64,000 nt of DNA from G965216905 sp965216905 (GCA_965216905.1 OZ244213.1:3348001-3412000); one strand, 5' to 3'; counted from the first letter of the stretch, positions 42,853-52,011 are shown. The notes: generated by a model from the sequence alone, not told the origin. A program made the numbers and translations.

Positions 42853-43982
42853 AGCGCCTCGCGCATCCGCAGGGCCGCCTCCGGCGTGTGGCGTCGCTCG
42901 TACTCCTGCCGGGAGCGCCCACCGATCCGATCCACTTCGCCGTCGTCGGTGAGCCGCTGCAGCGCCTCGGTCCAGTCATCGACGGCGCCCGGGGTCACCA
43001 GCCAGCCACCGTCGACGGTCTCGAGCATCTCCTCGGTGGTGCCGAGGCGCGAACCCAGAACCGGAAGGCCGGCTGCCCACGCCTCCAAGACCGTCATCGG
43101 CATGTTCTCGTAGATCAATGTGGGGAACACCAGAGCCCGGGCGTCGAGCATCGCCCGCTGCACGCCGGCCCGATCCAGCCGGCCGGTGAACTCGATCCGC
43201 TCGCCCCCGGCGGCCTCGAGGCTGGATCGGAGTGGGCCGTCGCCGACGATTCGCAACCGAAGCCCGTCGGGTGGCCGGGCTCGCCATGCCTCGACCAGGG
43301 TGTGAAAGCCCTTGGTCGTGTCGATTCGCCCGACGGCGACGACCGCGTCGGACTGCGATGGAGGGGCGGCGCGAGACCCAGGATCGGGCACGAAGTTGGG
43401 GATGACCACCATTCGTTCCTCATCGAGACCGCCGGCCACCGCTCGAGACTTGGCGAACGACGAGAGGGCGATGAACCGATCGACCCCTTCGAAAGACCCC
43501 AGTTTGCGATTCACCCAGATCGTGCCGGCTGCGATCGTCGAGAGCGGGCGCGATCCTCGAAAACAGGCATACCGAACTCCGGCGAACGGATGGGTGCCGA
43601 CGCAGAGCTCACAGGGATGGCCGTCGCGGGTCAGGAACCCGTTGACGCACACCAATCGATAGTTGTGCAAGGTCATCACGACCGGCAAGCCCTCCGCCGC
43701 CATCGCCCTCACCACCGACGGGCTCATGGCGAACCACGTGTTGTGGAGATGGGCCACGTCGAAATCTCCGTCGCGAACCGTCCGGCGGATGTTCGAAGCG
43801 GCTCTCGGGTTGTACGGAGCAACCGCCAGCGCCGCCATCGCCGCGGCCGCTGCCGGGGGGTTGGAGACATGGTACGCCGTCACCGAATGACCCCCCGAAC
43901 GAAGGAGCTCGAGTTCGGCGGCGACCACCGAGTCTTCTCCGCTCGGCTCCCGGTAGGCGGTGTGGACCTGAAGGATGTTCAC
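42828..43982 (-). CDS. Glycosyltransferase family 4
   Basis: 384 residues, GTG start at 43982 overlapping the beta-helix gene stop (GTGA). GT-B fold: N-terminal ILQVHTAYREPSGEDSVV and AHLHNTWFAMSP, and a C-terminal nucleotide-sugar domain with VVAVGRIDTTKGFHTLVEAW, RIVGDGPL, and the E-x7-E region in FPTLIYENMPMTVLEAWAAG. A conserved Cys-rich segment, PCELCVGTHPFAGVRYACF, is typical of a GT4 subgroup in polysaccharide clusters. It should add a sugar to the lipid-linked unit at the inner membrane face. Confidence 0.9.
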   Translation of the reverse strand: MNILQVHTAYREPSGEDSVVAAELELLRSGGHSVTAYHVSNPPAAAAAMAALAVAPYNPRAASNIRRTVRDGDFDVAHLHNTWFAMSPSVVRAMAAEGLPVVMTLHNYRLVCVNGFLTRDGHPCELCVGTHPFAGVRYACFRGSRPLSTIAAGTIWVNRKLGSFEGVDRFIALSSFAKSRAVAGGLDEERMVVIPNFVPDPGSRAAPPSQSDAVVAVGRIDTTKGFHTLVEAWRARPPDGLRLRIVGDGPLRSSLEAAGGERIEFTGRLDRAGVQRAMLDARALVFPTLIYENMPMTVLEAWAAGLPVLGSRLGTTEEMLETVDGGWLVTPGAVDDWTEALQRLTDDGEVDRIGGRSRQEYERRHTPEAALRMREALYREVASR

Positions 43983-45553
43983 CCCGACACCACGAACGAA
44001 CCGTCCACGTCCCGACCCGACGTGCGCCATCCGTCCACGTCGAGACGGTCGTCGTCGGCTTGGAACGGTTGTTCCTCCGCCACGCCCTCGGTGAGCACGT
44101 AGCGATTGGCCTCGAACACGATCTGGGCTGCGGAAGGGTCGACGAACAGGGCCCGCTCGCTGAACGCAAAGCCACTCTTGGCTCCTGCGCCCATGATCAC
44201 CTCGTTGCCACGGACCACCACCCGTTCGAGGAGCCCTTCGGACGTCCGATGATCCTGGCGCAAGAAGATGCCGTTGGCGTTGCGCTCCACCACGTTGTCT
44301 TCGACGAGCACGTCCGACGAGCTGAGCACGAAGATCCCGGCATCGCGTTCGCCGTCCGGGCGGTACCCGTTGCCGACGACCGTGTTGGAGCGAATCGCCG
44401 CCCGACCGCTGATCTCGTGATGGATACCGGCCCCCTGGTTGTCCACCACCAGATTCGCTTCGATCACGACGTCGACGCAGTCGATGTCGGTGTGGAGACC
44501 GTGCCCGAAGTTGCCTCGGACCACATTGGCGCGGATGGTCGCGTCGGAGGTGCTGAGCTTCAACGCTCCGCCCTCCCATCCGAGACAGCGGAAACCGGCC
44601 GTGCAGTTGCCTTCGATCAGGTTGTGCTCGATCAACACGCCCTCGGCCACGCCGCCCACGCCACCCTGGCCTCCGCCTGCGATCACGTTGTCGGCGAGGG
44701 TCATGCCGTCCTCCATCTTCACCGCCCATCCGTGCGAGTTCCGGAAGGTGTTCCCGACGACCGTCCAGCTGCGTCCGGCCGGTCCGATCCGGCCCCCTCG
44801 ACGCGGGTTGATCGAGCCCTGTCGACCCGGACTGGCGTACTGGACGATCTCGAATCCGCGAATCTCGACCCGATCCGATTCGCCGTGAAATGCCCACCGG
44901 GCGACGCTCGTCTCCACCTGGCGACCGGTCGGATCGGTACCGACGATGATCCGATCTCCTTCGTAGTCGAAGTACCACGTTTCCGGCTCCACGGCGCGTT
45001 CGGACGGGACTCGCAGCAGCCGTTCGCCGTCTACGAACAGCTCTTCGGGAAACACGCACGCCGGCCGGTCTTCATCACAGAATCCCCACTCGTTTCCCTC
45101 CACCGCCTCCGGGCTTCCGTGGACCTGCCCGCCCAACGTCCACACCGCCCCCTCGCGGCGAAAGCCGGTGAGGACCCGGGAACCGTTCAGCACCGCCCCG
45201 GGTTCGGCGATGTACGTCTGGTCGTCCTTGGGCTCGATCTCCAGCTCGCGGTACGTACCGGAAGTGAACCGGATCGTGGCTCCGACCGGTGCGGAGGCAA
45301 TGATCGCCGCGACATCGTCCTCGGGGGTGACCACCAGGTCGTCGGATCGTCGCGAGGGTATCTCAACGGCGCGGGGCCCGGGCGGATCGGCATCTGCCAC
45401 CGGTTCGGGGAACGCCTCGAAGGAGGGGACCGGGCCGGACTCATTCGAGTCCACGACCGAACGCTCCGCTCCCCGACTCTGAACGACCAGCACTCCGGCC
45501 GCCACCGCCACGGCCACCAGCGCAACGACGGCTGGGACGCCACCTCGTCTCAT
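43979..45553 (-). CDS. Exported right-handed parallel beta-helix protein
   Basis: 524 residues. A hydrophobic N-terminal segment (about residues 6-25) acts as a signal or membrane anchor. After a Pro-rich linker comes a beta-helix with about ten coils marked by repeated N-x-[IVF] turns: WTVVGNTFRNSHGW, TLADNVIAGGGQGG, VLIEHNLIEGN, TIRANVVRGNFGHGLHTD, VIEANLVVDNQGAGIHH. Such proteins are often polysaccharide lyases, epimerases or carbohydrate-binding proteins. Four Cys (WGFCDEDRPACVF and CTAGFRC region) may form disulfides. It is transcribed ahead of, and coupled to, the GT4 gene. Confidence 0.8.
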   Translation of the reverse strand: MRRGGVPAVVALVAVAVAAGVLVVQSRGAERSVVDSNESGPVPSFEAFPEPVADADPPGPRAVEIPSRRSDDLVVTPEDDVAAIIASAPVGATIRFTSGTYRELEIEPKDDQTYIAEPGAVLNGSRVLTGFRREGAVWTLGGQVHGSPEAVEGNEWGFCDEDRPACVFPEELFVDGERLLRVPSERAVEPETWYFDYEGDRIIVGTDPTGRQVETSVARWAFHGESDRVEIRGFEIVQYASPGRQGSINPRRGGRIGPAGRSWTVVGNTFRNSHGWAVKMEDGMTLADNVIAGGGQGGVGGVAEGVLIEHNLIEGNCTAGFRCLGWEGGALKLSTSDATIRANVVRGNFGHGLHTDIDCVDVVIEANLVVDNQGAGIHHEISGRAAIRSNTVVGNGYRPDGERDAGIFVLSSSDVLVEDNVVERNANGIFLRQDHRTSEGLLERVVVRGNEVIMGAGAKSGFAFSERALFVDPSAAQIVFEANRYVLTEGVAEEQPFQADDDRLDVDGWRTSGRDVDGSFVVSG

Positions 45554-45704
45554 ACGACTCGCTCACTCCTCACGGCATGGGCATTCCCGGCAGCGATGGG
45601 CCATCGAATCAACCCGTCGCAACGTGCTCTTGCAATTGCAGTCGGGGTTCGCGAGACGTTCCATCGGAAGCTCCGACGAGCACCCATCGCGCACACAAAG
45701 AAGC

Positions 45705-45733
45705 TTGAAATGGGACGCCGGTCAACCTAGCGT
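45705..45733 (+). promoter_or_regulatory. Promoter of the initiating sugar transferase
   Basis: TTGAAA at 45705-45710 and TAGCGT at 45728-45733 with a 17-bp spacer, a good housekeeping-sigma match. Start near 45740 gives a leader of about 138 nt. Confidence 0.6.
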
Positions 45734-45782
45734 GTCGTCTTGGGAACGGGAACATTTCAAAGGGAGTGAGCCCCGTCGCACC

Positions 45783-45816
45783 GCCGAAGTGATTCGGTCG
45801 CCGAAGTGATTCGGTC
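45783..45816 (+). repeat. Perfect 17-bp tandem repeat in the sugar transferase leader
   Basis: GCCGAAGTGATTCGGTC occurs twice in direct succession (45783-45799 and 45800-45816). Each copy contains the short inverted repeat CCGAA-GTGA-TTCGG, so each unit can fold as a small hairpin or be bound by a dimeric regulator. Confidence 0.85.
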
Positions 45817-45877
45817 GGATTGGGGTTGAGGGCCCCTTCGGCGCGATGTGGGAACTCATGATAGGGAGAGATTCGGC

Positions 45878-46735
45878 GTGGGAACCGATCGGGCCAGGTC
45901 TGCGAAGCGGGCCGTGAATCAAGTGGGGGAATCGACCGAGGTCGACCTGACCGACGGCGCCTCGGCCGAGATGGCGGTCGATCTTCGATCAACCGACCGA
46001 TCCGGGGACGTCTCACCCGATCCCGTGATCGAACTCGGCGCCGAGGGGGCGCCGGCCACCGCCCCCGACTCATCCGGTGCGGTCATTCACATCCTTCCCG
46101 GTCACGAGGGTGGGCGTCTCGCCGCAGCTCGACCGTGGCAGTTGGCCATCAAGCGCACGATCGACGTCATCGGTGCCACCCTGGCGCTCCTGGCGCTCTC
46201 GCCGGTTCTCCTCATCACCGCACTGGCAGTCCGGCTGAACTCGCCCGGCCCGATCATCCACCGGCAGATCCGGATCGGCCAGGATGGCGAACCCTTCGTC
46301 TTTCTGAAGTTCCGCTCGATGTACGTTGACGCCGAGCACCTCAAGAAGTCCCTCAGCCAGTACAACGAGGCCGAAGGACCGATCTTCAAGATCAAGCGCG
46401 ATCCGCGGATCACCCCCGTCGGGCGACTGATTCGCAAACTGTCGATCGACGAGCTTCCCCAACTCTTCCACGTGCTCAGCGGCCAGATGTCGCTCGTCGG
46501 ACCGCGCCCCCACCTTCCCGAGGAGGTGGCGGTGTACGACGGCGAGGCACGCCGCCGGCTGGCCGTCCGACCCGGGGTGACCGGGATCTGGCAGGTGAGC
46601 GGTCGTTCCGACCTCGACTTCGACACGTGGATCGCGATGGATCTCGAGTATCTGGACCATTGGAGTCTGCGCCTCGACCTCAACCTGATGCTGAAGACGT
46701 TCGCCGCCGTGCTCAGCGGCCGCGGCGCCTACTGA
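45878..46735 (+). CDS. Undecaprenyl-phosphate sugar phosphotransferase (initiating transferase)
   Basis: 285 residues. It attaches the first sugar-1-phosphate to undecaprenyl phosphate, starting each repeat unit. An 80-residue disordered N-terminus precedes a single membrane helix (IDVIGATLALLALSPVLLIT) and the catalytic domain: QIRIGQDGEPFVFLKFRSM, KLSIDELPQLFHVLSGQMSL, VGPRPHLPEE and RPGVTGIWQVSGRSDLDF. It has one helix next to the domain, unlike five-helix WbaP. GTG 45878 is preferred over GTG 45848 because GGGAGAG precedes it. Its end overlaps the convergent wecG-like gene by 23 nt. Confidence 0.92.
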   Translation: MGTDRARSAKRAVNQVGESTEVDLTDGASAEMAVDLRSTDRSGDVSPDPVIELGAEGAPATAPDSSGAVIHILPGHEGGRLAAARPWQLAIKRTIDVIGATLALLALSPVLLITALAVRLNSPGPIIHRQIRIGQDGEPFVFLKFRSMYVDAEHLKKSLSQYNEAEGPIFKIKRDPRITPVGRLIRKLSIDELPQLFHVLSGQMSLVGPRPHLPEEVAVYDGEARRRLAVRPGVTGIWQVSGRSDLDFDTWIAMDLEYLDHWSLRLDLNLMLKTFAAVLSGRGAY

Positions 46736-47498
46736 CGGACGTCACCCGAGTCCGGACGATCTGGGCCCCGAGCAGGACGAGGTAGGCAGGGTTGTTCCAG
46801 ATGTACCGGCGCCACAGCCGACGCGGCTCCTTCGCCAGGCGATAGAGCCACTCGAGACCGGACCGCTGCATCCACTCGGGTGCCTTGGTCACGTTGCCGG
46901 CCAACCAGTCGAACACGGCGCCCACCCCGACCAGGCTCACACCGGGGAGCCGGGGGTGCATGCGGGCCATCCACAGCTCCTGTTTCGGTGCTCCGAGACC
47001 CACCCAGACCACCGTCGGCTCCGCCCGCCGGATGCGCTCGACGTCCTCGTCGACCTCCTCGGAGGTGAGTGGTCGGAACGGCGGGCTGTGAAACCCGACG
47101 ACCTCGACGGCTTCGGCGAGATTGGAGCGAATCTGGTCGAGCGTCTCGATCGACGAGCCATAGAAGTAGTGCCGGGCGCCGGTGCGTACTCCTCGGTCGA
47201 GACACGCGTCGACGACGGCCATGCCATGCACCCGCTCCTGATCCGCCGCACCCAGCCCGCGTAGTGCCCACACCAACGGCATGCCGTCCGGAGTGACGAT
47301 ATCGGCCTCCCCCATCGCCTCGGCCAGTGCTGGTGAGCGTCGGGACATCATCAATGAATGGACATTGGCGATCGCCACATACTGGCCCTGCGGGGGTGGG
47401 GTGAGGATCGATTCCACCACGTCGTCGAGCGATCTCGGCGAGACTCCAGTCCCGACGACATCGATCTTCCCATCCGATTCTCGGCTGTGTGCGGCCAC
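46713..47498 (-). CDS. WecG/TagA/CpsF family glycosyltransferase
   Basis: About 261 residues (GT26). Family members add N-acetylmannosamine(uronic acid) to a lipid-linked GlcNAc. Conserved parts: IANVHSLMMSRRSPALAEAM, ADIVTPDGMPLVWALRG, HYFYGSS, VVWVGLGAPKQELWMARMHP and GVGAVFDWLAGNVTKAPEWM. The C-terminal basic amphipathic tail (RLAKEPRRLWRRYIWNNP) probably binds the membrane. Start set at GTG 47498 after GAGGAGGGAC; TTG 47531 is the other option. It pairs with the initiating transferase as the likely second step of unit assembly. Confidence 0.9.
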   Translation of the reverse strand: MAAHSRESDGKIDVVGTGVSPRSLDDVVESILTPPPQGQYVAIANVHSLMMSRRSPALAEAMGEADIVTPDGMPLVWALRGLGAADQERVHGMAVVDACLDRGVRTGARHYFYGSSIETLDQIRSNLAEAVEVVGFHSPPFRPLTSEEVDEDVERIRRAEPTVVWVGLGAPKQELWMARMHPRLPGVSLVGVGAVFDWLAGNVTKAPEWMQRSGLEWLYRLAKEPRRLWRRYIWNNPAYLVLLGAQIVRTRVTSVSRRRGR

Positions 47499-47583
47499 GT
47501 CCCTCCTCGTCGTGGTGACGTCCTGCGGCAAGCTACCAAATCATCGGCCGGCGTCGACCACCGAGTGGACACCGGCCAGCCGC

Positions 47584-47589
47584 TACGCT
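47584..47589 (+). promoter_or_regulatory. -10 box of ettA
   Basis: TACGCT, 7 nt before the GTG start at 47597, suggesting a leaderless transcript. No -35 match. Confidence 0.4.
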
Positions 47590-47596
47590 CCGCGCC

Positions 47597-49273
47597 GTGC
47601 CCGAGTTCATCTACCAGATGCATCGCGCGTCGAAGCACGTGCCACCCAATCGAGACGTTCTGCGGGACATCTCGCTGTCCTTCTTCTATGGCGCCAAGAT
47701 CGGCGTCATCGGACACAACGGGGCCGGCAAATCCACCCTGCTCCGGATCATGGCCGGCATGGAGGAACCGACCTCGGGCGAGGCGCGCCTCAACCCCGGA
47801 TACACCGTCGGGCACCTCGAGCAGGAACCGAGACTCGATCCGAACAAGGACGTCCTCGGCAACATCATGGATGGAGTGGCGGCCACCAAGGGCCTGGTCG
47901 ACCAGTACAACGACGTCCTCGCTCGGTGGGCGGATCCCGACGCGGACTTCGACAAGCTCGGTGAGCTCCAAGCAGCGCTCGAACGGAAGATCGAGGCGGC
48001 GGGTGCCTGGGATCTGGACCGCACCGTCGCCATCGCCATGGACGCGCTTCGGGTGCCTTCCGGCGATTCGCCCGTCGACCGGCTCTCGGGAGGGGAGCGA
48101 CGGCGAGTGGCGCTCTGCCGGCTCCTGCTGTCGGCGCCCGACCTCCTGCTGCTCGACGAGCCGACCAATCACCTCGACGCGGAGTCGGTGGCGTGGTTGG
48201 AGCGATACCTGCACGAATACCCGGGGTCGGTTCTCGCCGTCACCCACGATCGGTACTTCCTCGACAATGTGGCCGGCTGGATTCTGGAGCTCGATCAGGG
48301 AAGGGGCATCCCGTTTCAAGGCAACTACAGCTCGTGGCTGGAACAGAAGCAGCAGCGGCTGGAGCAGGAGCAAAAGCATGCAGATGCCCGGAGCCGGGAA
48401 ATCGCCCGTGAGCTGGAGTGGGTCCGAATGTCCCCCAGGGCGCGGCAGGCGAAGGGCAAGGCGCGGTTGGGGGCCTACGAGAAGCTGGTGGCCGAGGCGC
48501 AGGCTCGAGAGCGCCGGCCCGACGGATTGGCACTCGAGATCCCCTTCACGCAGCGGTTGGGAGACAAGGTCATCGAGCTGACCGATGTCACCAAGGGCTA
48601 CGACGACCGGCTGTTGATCGAATCGCTCACGGCTTCCATCCCTCCGGCGGCCGTCGTCGGCATCATCGGTGCCAACGGGGCCGGCAAGACGACCCTGTTC
48701 CGGATGGTCACGGGCACCGAGCGGCCCGACGACGGTGCCATCGAGATCGGCAGCAGCGTCGATCTCGCCTATGTGGATCAGAGCCGGGACGACCTCGACC
48801 CCGAGCGGACCGTCTACGAGGAGATCTCGGGTGGAAACGAAACTCTTCGCATCGGCGGTACCGACGTCAACGCTCGGGCATACGTTGCCTCGCTCAACTT
48901 CAAAGGCTCCGACCAGCAGAAGCGGATTCGAGACCTGTCGGGCGGCGAGCGGAACCGAGTCCATCTCGGGAAGATGCTGCGAACGGGCGGCAACGTCCTC
49001 CTGCTCGACGAACCGTCCAACGACCTCGACGTCGACACCCTGCGGGCGCTGGAGGAGGCCATCGCGCGGTTTCCTGGCTGTGTGCTCGTCATCAGCCACG
49101 ATCGGTGGTTTCTCGACCGGGTGGCCACACACATCATCGCCTTCGAGGGGAACTCGTTCGTGCGCTTCTTCACGGGCAATCACGCTGAGTACGAGGAGTA
49201 CATGCGATCCGAGTTCGGGGAGCAGGCTCTGGACCCGCATCGCATCAAGTACAAACCACTCATCCGAGGATGA
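47597..49273 (+). CDS. ettA: Energy-dependent translational throttle protein EttA (ABC-F)
   Basis: 558 residues. ABC-F ATPase that binds the ribosomal E site and gates early elongation according to energy state. Two ABC cassettes: Walker A GHNGAGKST and GANGAGKTT, signatures LSGGERRRVALCRLLL and LSGGERNRVHLGKML, Walker B LLLLDEPTNHLDAESV and VLLLDEPSNDLDVDT. The EttA-specific arm and linker (SSWLEQKQQRLEQEQK, MSPRARQAKGKARL) are present, and length matches EttA (about 555). GTG start. It has no membrane segments. It stands outside both neighbouring functional groups. Confidence 0.95.
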   Translation: MPEFIYQMHRASKHVPPNRDVLRDISLSFFYGAKIGVIGHNGAGKSTLLRIMAGMEEPTSGEARLNPGYTVGHLEQEPRLDPNKDVLGNIMDGVAATKGLVDQYNDVLARWADPDADFDKLGELQAALERKIEAAGAWDLDRTVAIAMDALRVPSGDSPVDRLSGGERRRVALCRLLLSAPDLLLLDEPTNHLDAESVAWLERYLHEYPGSVLAVTHDRYFLDNVAGWILELDQGRGIPFQGNYSSWLEQKQQRLEQEQKHADARSREIARELEWVRMSPRARQAKGKARLGAYEKLVAEAQARERRPDGLALEIPFTQRLGDKVIELTDVTKGYDDRLLIESLTASIPPAAVVGIIGANGAGKTTLFRMVTGTERPDDGAIEIGSSVDLAYVDQSRDDLDPERTVYEEISGGNETLRIGGTDVNARAYVASLNFKGSDQQKRIRDLSGGERNRVHLGKMLRTGGNVLLLDEPSNDLDVDTLRALEEAIARFPGCVLVISHDRWFLDRVATHIIAFEGNSFVRFFTGNHAEYEEYMRSEFGEQALDPHRIKYKPLIRG

Positions 49274-49278
49274 CTTTC

Positions 49279-49293
49279 GGGGCTCGCCGCCCC
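49279..49293 (+). terminator. Short hairpin after ettA
   Basis: GGGGC-TCGCC-GCCCC, 6 nt past the ettA stop, without a T-run. Weak terminator candidate. Confidence 0.35.
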
Positions 49294-49304
49294 ACGTCCC
49301 CGGC

Positions 49305-49310
49305 TAAGGT
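49305..49310 (+). promoter_or_regulatory. Candidate -10 box upstream of the DUF11/SdrD-type gene
   Basis: TAAGGT with no convincing -35. If used, the leader is about 185 nt before the ATG at 49501. Confidence 0.3.
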
Positions 49311-49500
49311 CGGCGCACGGCGGCGATCGATTCGGCGTCGGCCGGGGGCGTGCCGGCCCCCAATGGTCACCGCACCGGTGGCTTGCGAACGCGGCGGCGA
49401 CGGTGGCTGCACCGGGGGCGGCAACGACGCTGGAGTCGGCGCTGGGATCGGCACGACAGCGGCACCGCACGAAACCAATCGATCGGGGAAGAGGGCACCC

Positions 49501-52011
49501 ATGAGGGCGAGTATTGGACGCCGGATGACGGCGTGGACGACGACTGCGGCCATGGTGGGGACGATGTTGGCGGCGGCGCCGGCCGTCGCCCAGCAAGTCC
49601 CACAGGAGTGCTTCGTGGTGGCGGATTCCACCAACGCGCTCGGACGGATCGACTTGATGTCTCTGACCGAGACCCTCATCGGCCCAACCGGTGTCCCCGA
49701 CATCGAAAGCGTGACCATGGGCCCGGGAGACGTCCTGTACGCAGCCGATGCCGACGATTTCGGCACCATCGACCTGGACACCGGCGCCTATACCTCCATC
49801 GGTCCGTTCGGGAGCGCCACGGCCGGTGCCACCACCCTCCAGATCGACGACGTCGATTCGCTGGCATGGGACGCCGTTCGCGGCGTGATGTGGGGGACCG
49901 CGGTCGTCAACGGACCCGATCCCCTGTTCCAGATCGACATCACCACCGGGGCGATCGTGCCCGGCGTCTTCGGCGGCGATGACTTCGTGTATGTGACCGG
50001 ACCGGGCAGCCAGTTCAACATCGTCGACGACATGTCGGTCGAACCCGGCACCGGGACGCTGTTCGCGACGGTCAAGACCCCGCCCAACGACCAGACCATC
50101 ACGGTCGATCCCGTCACCGGCGTGGGAACCTCACTCCCCTCGCTCTCCGGCGCGGACGACGTCGAGGGGCTCGCCTTCGATAGGAACGGTGTACTGCTGG
50201 GAACGACCGGCGCCGTCGGGGTCACGCCCAACGACCTGTGGAGCTTCGACACCGTCACCGGTGTCGGAACCAAGCTGATGGACCTCGGCGTCACCGGTGG
50301 CGACTATGAGGGTGTGGAGTGTCGGACCGTTCCGAACGTGATCGACCTGGCCATCGACAAGACCGTCGACAACCCCACTCCGGGACTTGGTCAGCAGGTG
50401 ACCTTCACCCAGGTTCTCGTGAACGAAGGTCCGGATGATGCAACCGGGGTGGAGGTGCAGGACCTCTTGCCGGCCGGTGTCACCTATGTGAGCGACGACT
50501 CCGGGGGCGCATACGACCCGACCACCGGAACGTGGACCGTCGGAGATCTCGTGGCCGGCGCCAGCGCCACCCTGTCGATCACCGTGACCGCCGACCAGCT
50601 CGGCGAGATCACCAACTTCACGGAGGTGTGTGCCGCCAACGAGACCGACATCGACTCCATCCCGTGCAACGACGACGGCGACCAATCCGAGGACGACGAA
50701 TCGTCTTCGACCATCGTCGTCGTCGACGCACCCTTCTTCGACCTGGCGTTGACCAAGACCGCCTCCCAAGAGGTCGCCGAACGCGGCGAAACCGTCACAT
50801 TCTCGATCGTCGTCACGAACGAAGGAACCATCGACGGAACCGGCATCCAGGTGACCGACGAGCTGGTCTCGCCGGGCCTCGGCGAGGTCGGCAACATCAG
50901 CGATGGCGGAGTGTTGTCGGGAACGACGATCAGCTGGCTCACCGGCTTCGACCTCGCCGTGGGCGAAAGCCGAACGCTGACCTACGACATCACCGTCGCC
51001 GACGATGCGGATCCCGGTGTCTACATCGACGTTGCGCAGATCTCTGCGGCCGATCAACCCGACGACATCGATTCGACTCCGGGCAACGAAGACGGCACGC
51101 CGTTCGAGGACGATGAGGATGAGGCCCAGGTGCGGGTGCCCGAGCAGCCGGCGTCGCGTCTCGAGGGGACCGTGTGGCACGACGACGATCGCAACGGAGT
51201 CATCGACTCGGGTGAAAATCGATTCGAGGGTGTGCGCGTCGTCCTCGTCGGACCGGGCCCCGACGCCACGCTCGGCACCGCCGACGACGAACAGATCGCC
51301 GAGATCAACACCGACGTCAACGGCGACTACGGCTTCACCGTCGGCCCCGGCGACTACATCGTGCGAGTGGACACCACCAATGTCCCGGCCGGATTCGAAC
51401 AGGTCTTCGACCTGGACGACACGCTCGACGATGAGACCCAGGTCACCCTGCCGGACAACACGGTCGTCTCCGATATCGACTTCGGCTACGACGACGATCC
51501 CGACACCTTCGATCTGGTGCTCACCAAGAGCGCCGGCGCCGCCACAGAGGGGAAGGACGACGTCTGGACCGTCGACTGGACCATCACCGTGCGGAACGAC
51601 GGACCACTTCCCGCACCAGGACCGATCACCCTCACCGACCAGCTTCCCGCGGAGCTCGGCTTCCAAGACGTCGTCGAGCCGGCCGGGTGGAGTTGCTCGG
51701 TGGCCGCCAGCACCCTGACGTGCACAAATCCCGACGACATGGCGGTGGGAGCCACGGCGGTGTTCACGCTGAGCACCACCATCGACGCCGACCCGGGTGA
51801 GATCGTCACCAATCCGGCCCAGGTCCGCTCGTCCGGCGACGAGCCCGATCTGACCAACAACGACGACTCCGACACGACGGCGATCCGCATCGTCGACACC
51901 GGGGCAGAGTCGGATCGCATGACCGGCGTGGCGCTGGCGATGATCACCCTCGGCGGTGCATTGCTGGTCATCGGTGGCCGCCGACCCGAGGAAACACCGA
52001 TCACTGCCTGA
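49501..52011 (+). CDS. Secreted surface protein with propeller-like, DUF11 and SdrD B-like domains
   Basis: 836 residues. ATG 49501 is chosen because GGGAAGAGGG precedes it and an ideal signal peptide follows (ending AAAPAVA, residue 30). Order: an N-terminal propeller-like domain (about 33-280), DUF11 repeats (about 285-405 and 415-550), an SdrD B-like domain (about 560-670: GTVWHDDDRNGVIDSGENRF, DVNGDYGFTV), a third DUF11 (675-795) and a C-terminal membrane helix with basic tail. Unlike the giant protein it has no LPXTG (the helix is preceded by DTGAESDRMTG), so it is membrane-anchored instead. Strongly acidic, with many D/E clusters. A surface adhesin or matrix protein is likely. Confidence 0.83.
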   Translation: MRASIGRRMTAWTTTAAMVGTMLAAAPAVAQQVPQECFVVADSTNALGRIDLMSLTETLIGPTGVPDIESVTMGPGDVLYAADADDFGTIDLDTGAYTSIGPFGSATAGATTLQIDDVDSLAWDAVRGVMWGTAVVNGPDPLFQIDITTGAIVPGVFGGDDFVYVTGPGSQFNIVDDMSVEPGTGTLFATVKTPPNDQTITVDPVTGVGTSLPSLSGADDVEGLAFDRNGVLLGTTGAVGVTPNDLWSFDTVTGVGTKLMDLGVTGGDYEGVECRTVPNVIDLAIDKTVDNPTPGLGQQVTFTQVLVNEGPDDATGVEVQDLLPAGVTYVSDDSGGAYDPTTGTWTVGDLVAGASATLSITVTADQLGEITNFTEVCAANETDIDSIPCNDDGDQSEDDESSSTIVVVDAPFFDLALTKTASQEVAERGETVTFSIVVTNEGTIDGTGIQVTDELVSPGLGEVGNISDGGVLSGTTISWLTGFDLAVGESRTLTYDITVADDADPGVYIDVAQISAADQPDDIDSTPGNEDGTPFEDDEDEAQVRVPEQPASRLEGTVWHDDDRNGVIDSGENRFEGVRVVLVGPGPDATLGTADDEQIAEINTDVNGDYGFTVGPGDYIVRVDTTNVPAGFEQVFDLDDTLDDETQVTLPDNTVVSDIDFGYDDDPDTFDLVLTKSAGAATEGKDDVWTVDWTITVRNDGPLPAPGPITLTDQLPAELGFQDVVEPAGWSCSVAASTLTCTNPDDMAVGATAVFTLSTTIDADPGEIVTNPAQVRSSGDEPDLTNNDDSDTTAIRIVDTGAESDRMTGVALAMITLGGALLVIGGRRPEETPITA

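Larger units (their letters stand above)
45554..45877. other. Divergent intergenic region with leader
   Basis: 324 nt between the beta-helix gene (minus) and the sugar transferase (plus). It contains a good plus-strand promoter, a 17-bp tandem repeat in the leader, and the palindrome TGCAATTGCA at 45631-45640. No gene fits. Confidence 0.6.

Noticed and set aside
45740..45877. Riboswitch in the leader of the sugar transferase
   Set aside because: The purine-rich AAAGGGAGTGAGCCCC stretch recalls some aptamers, but no conserved core of a known class could be completed.
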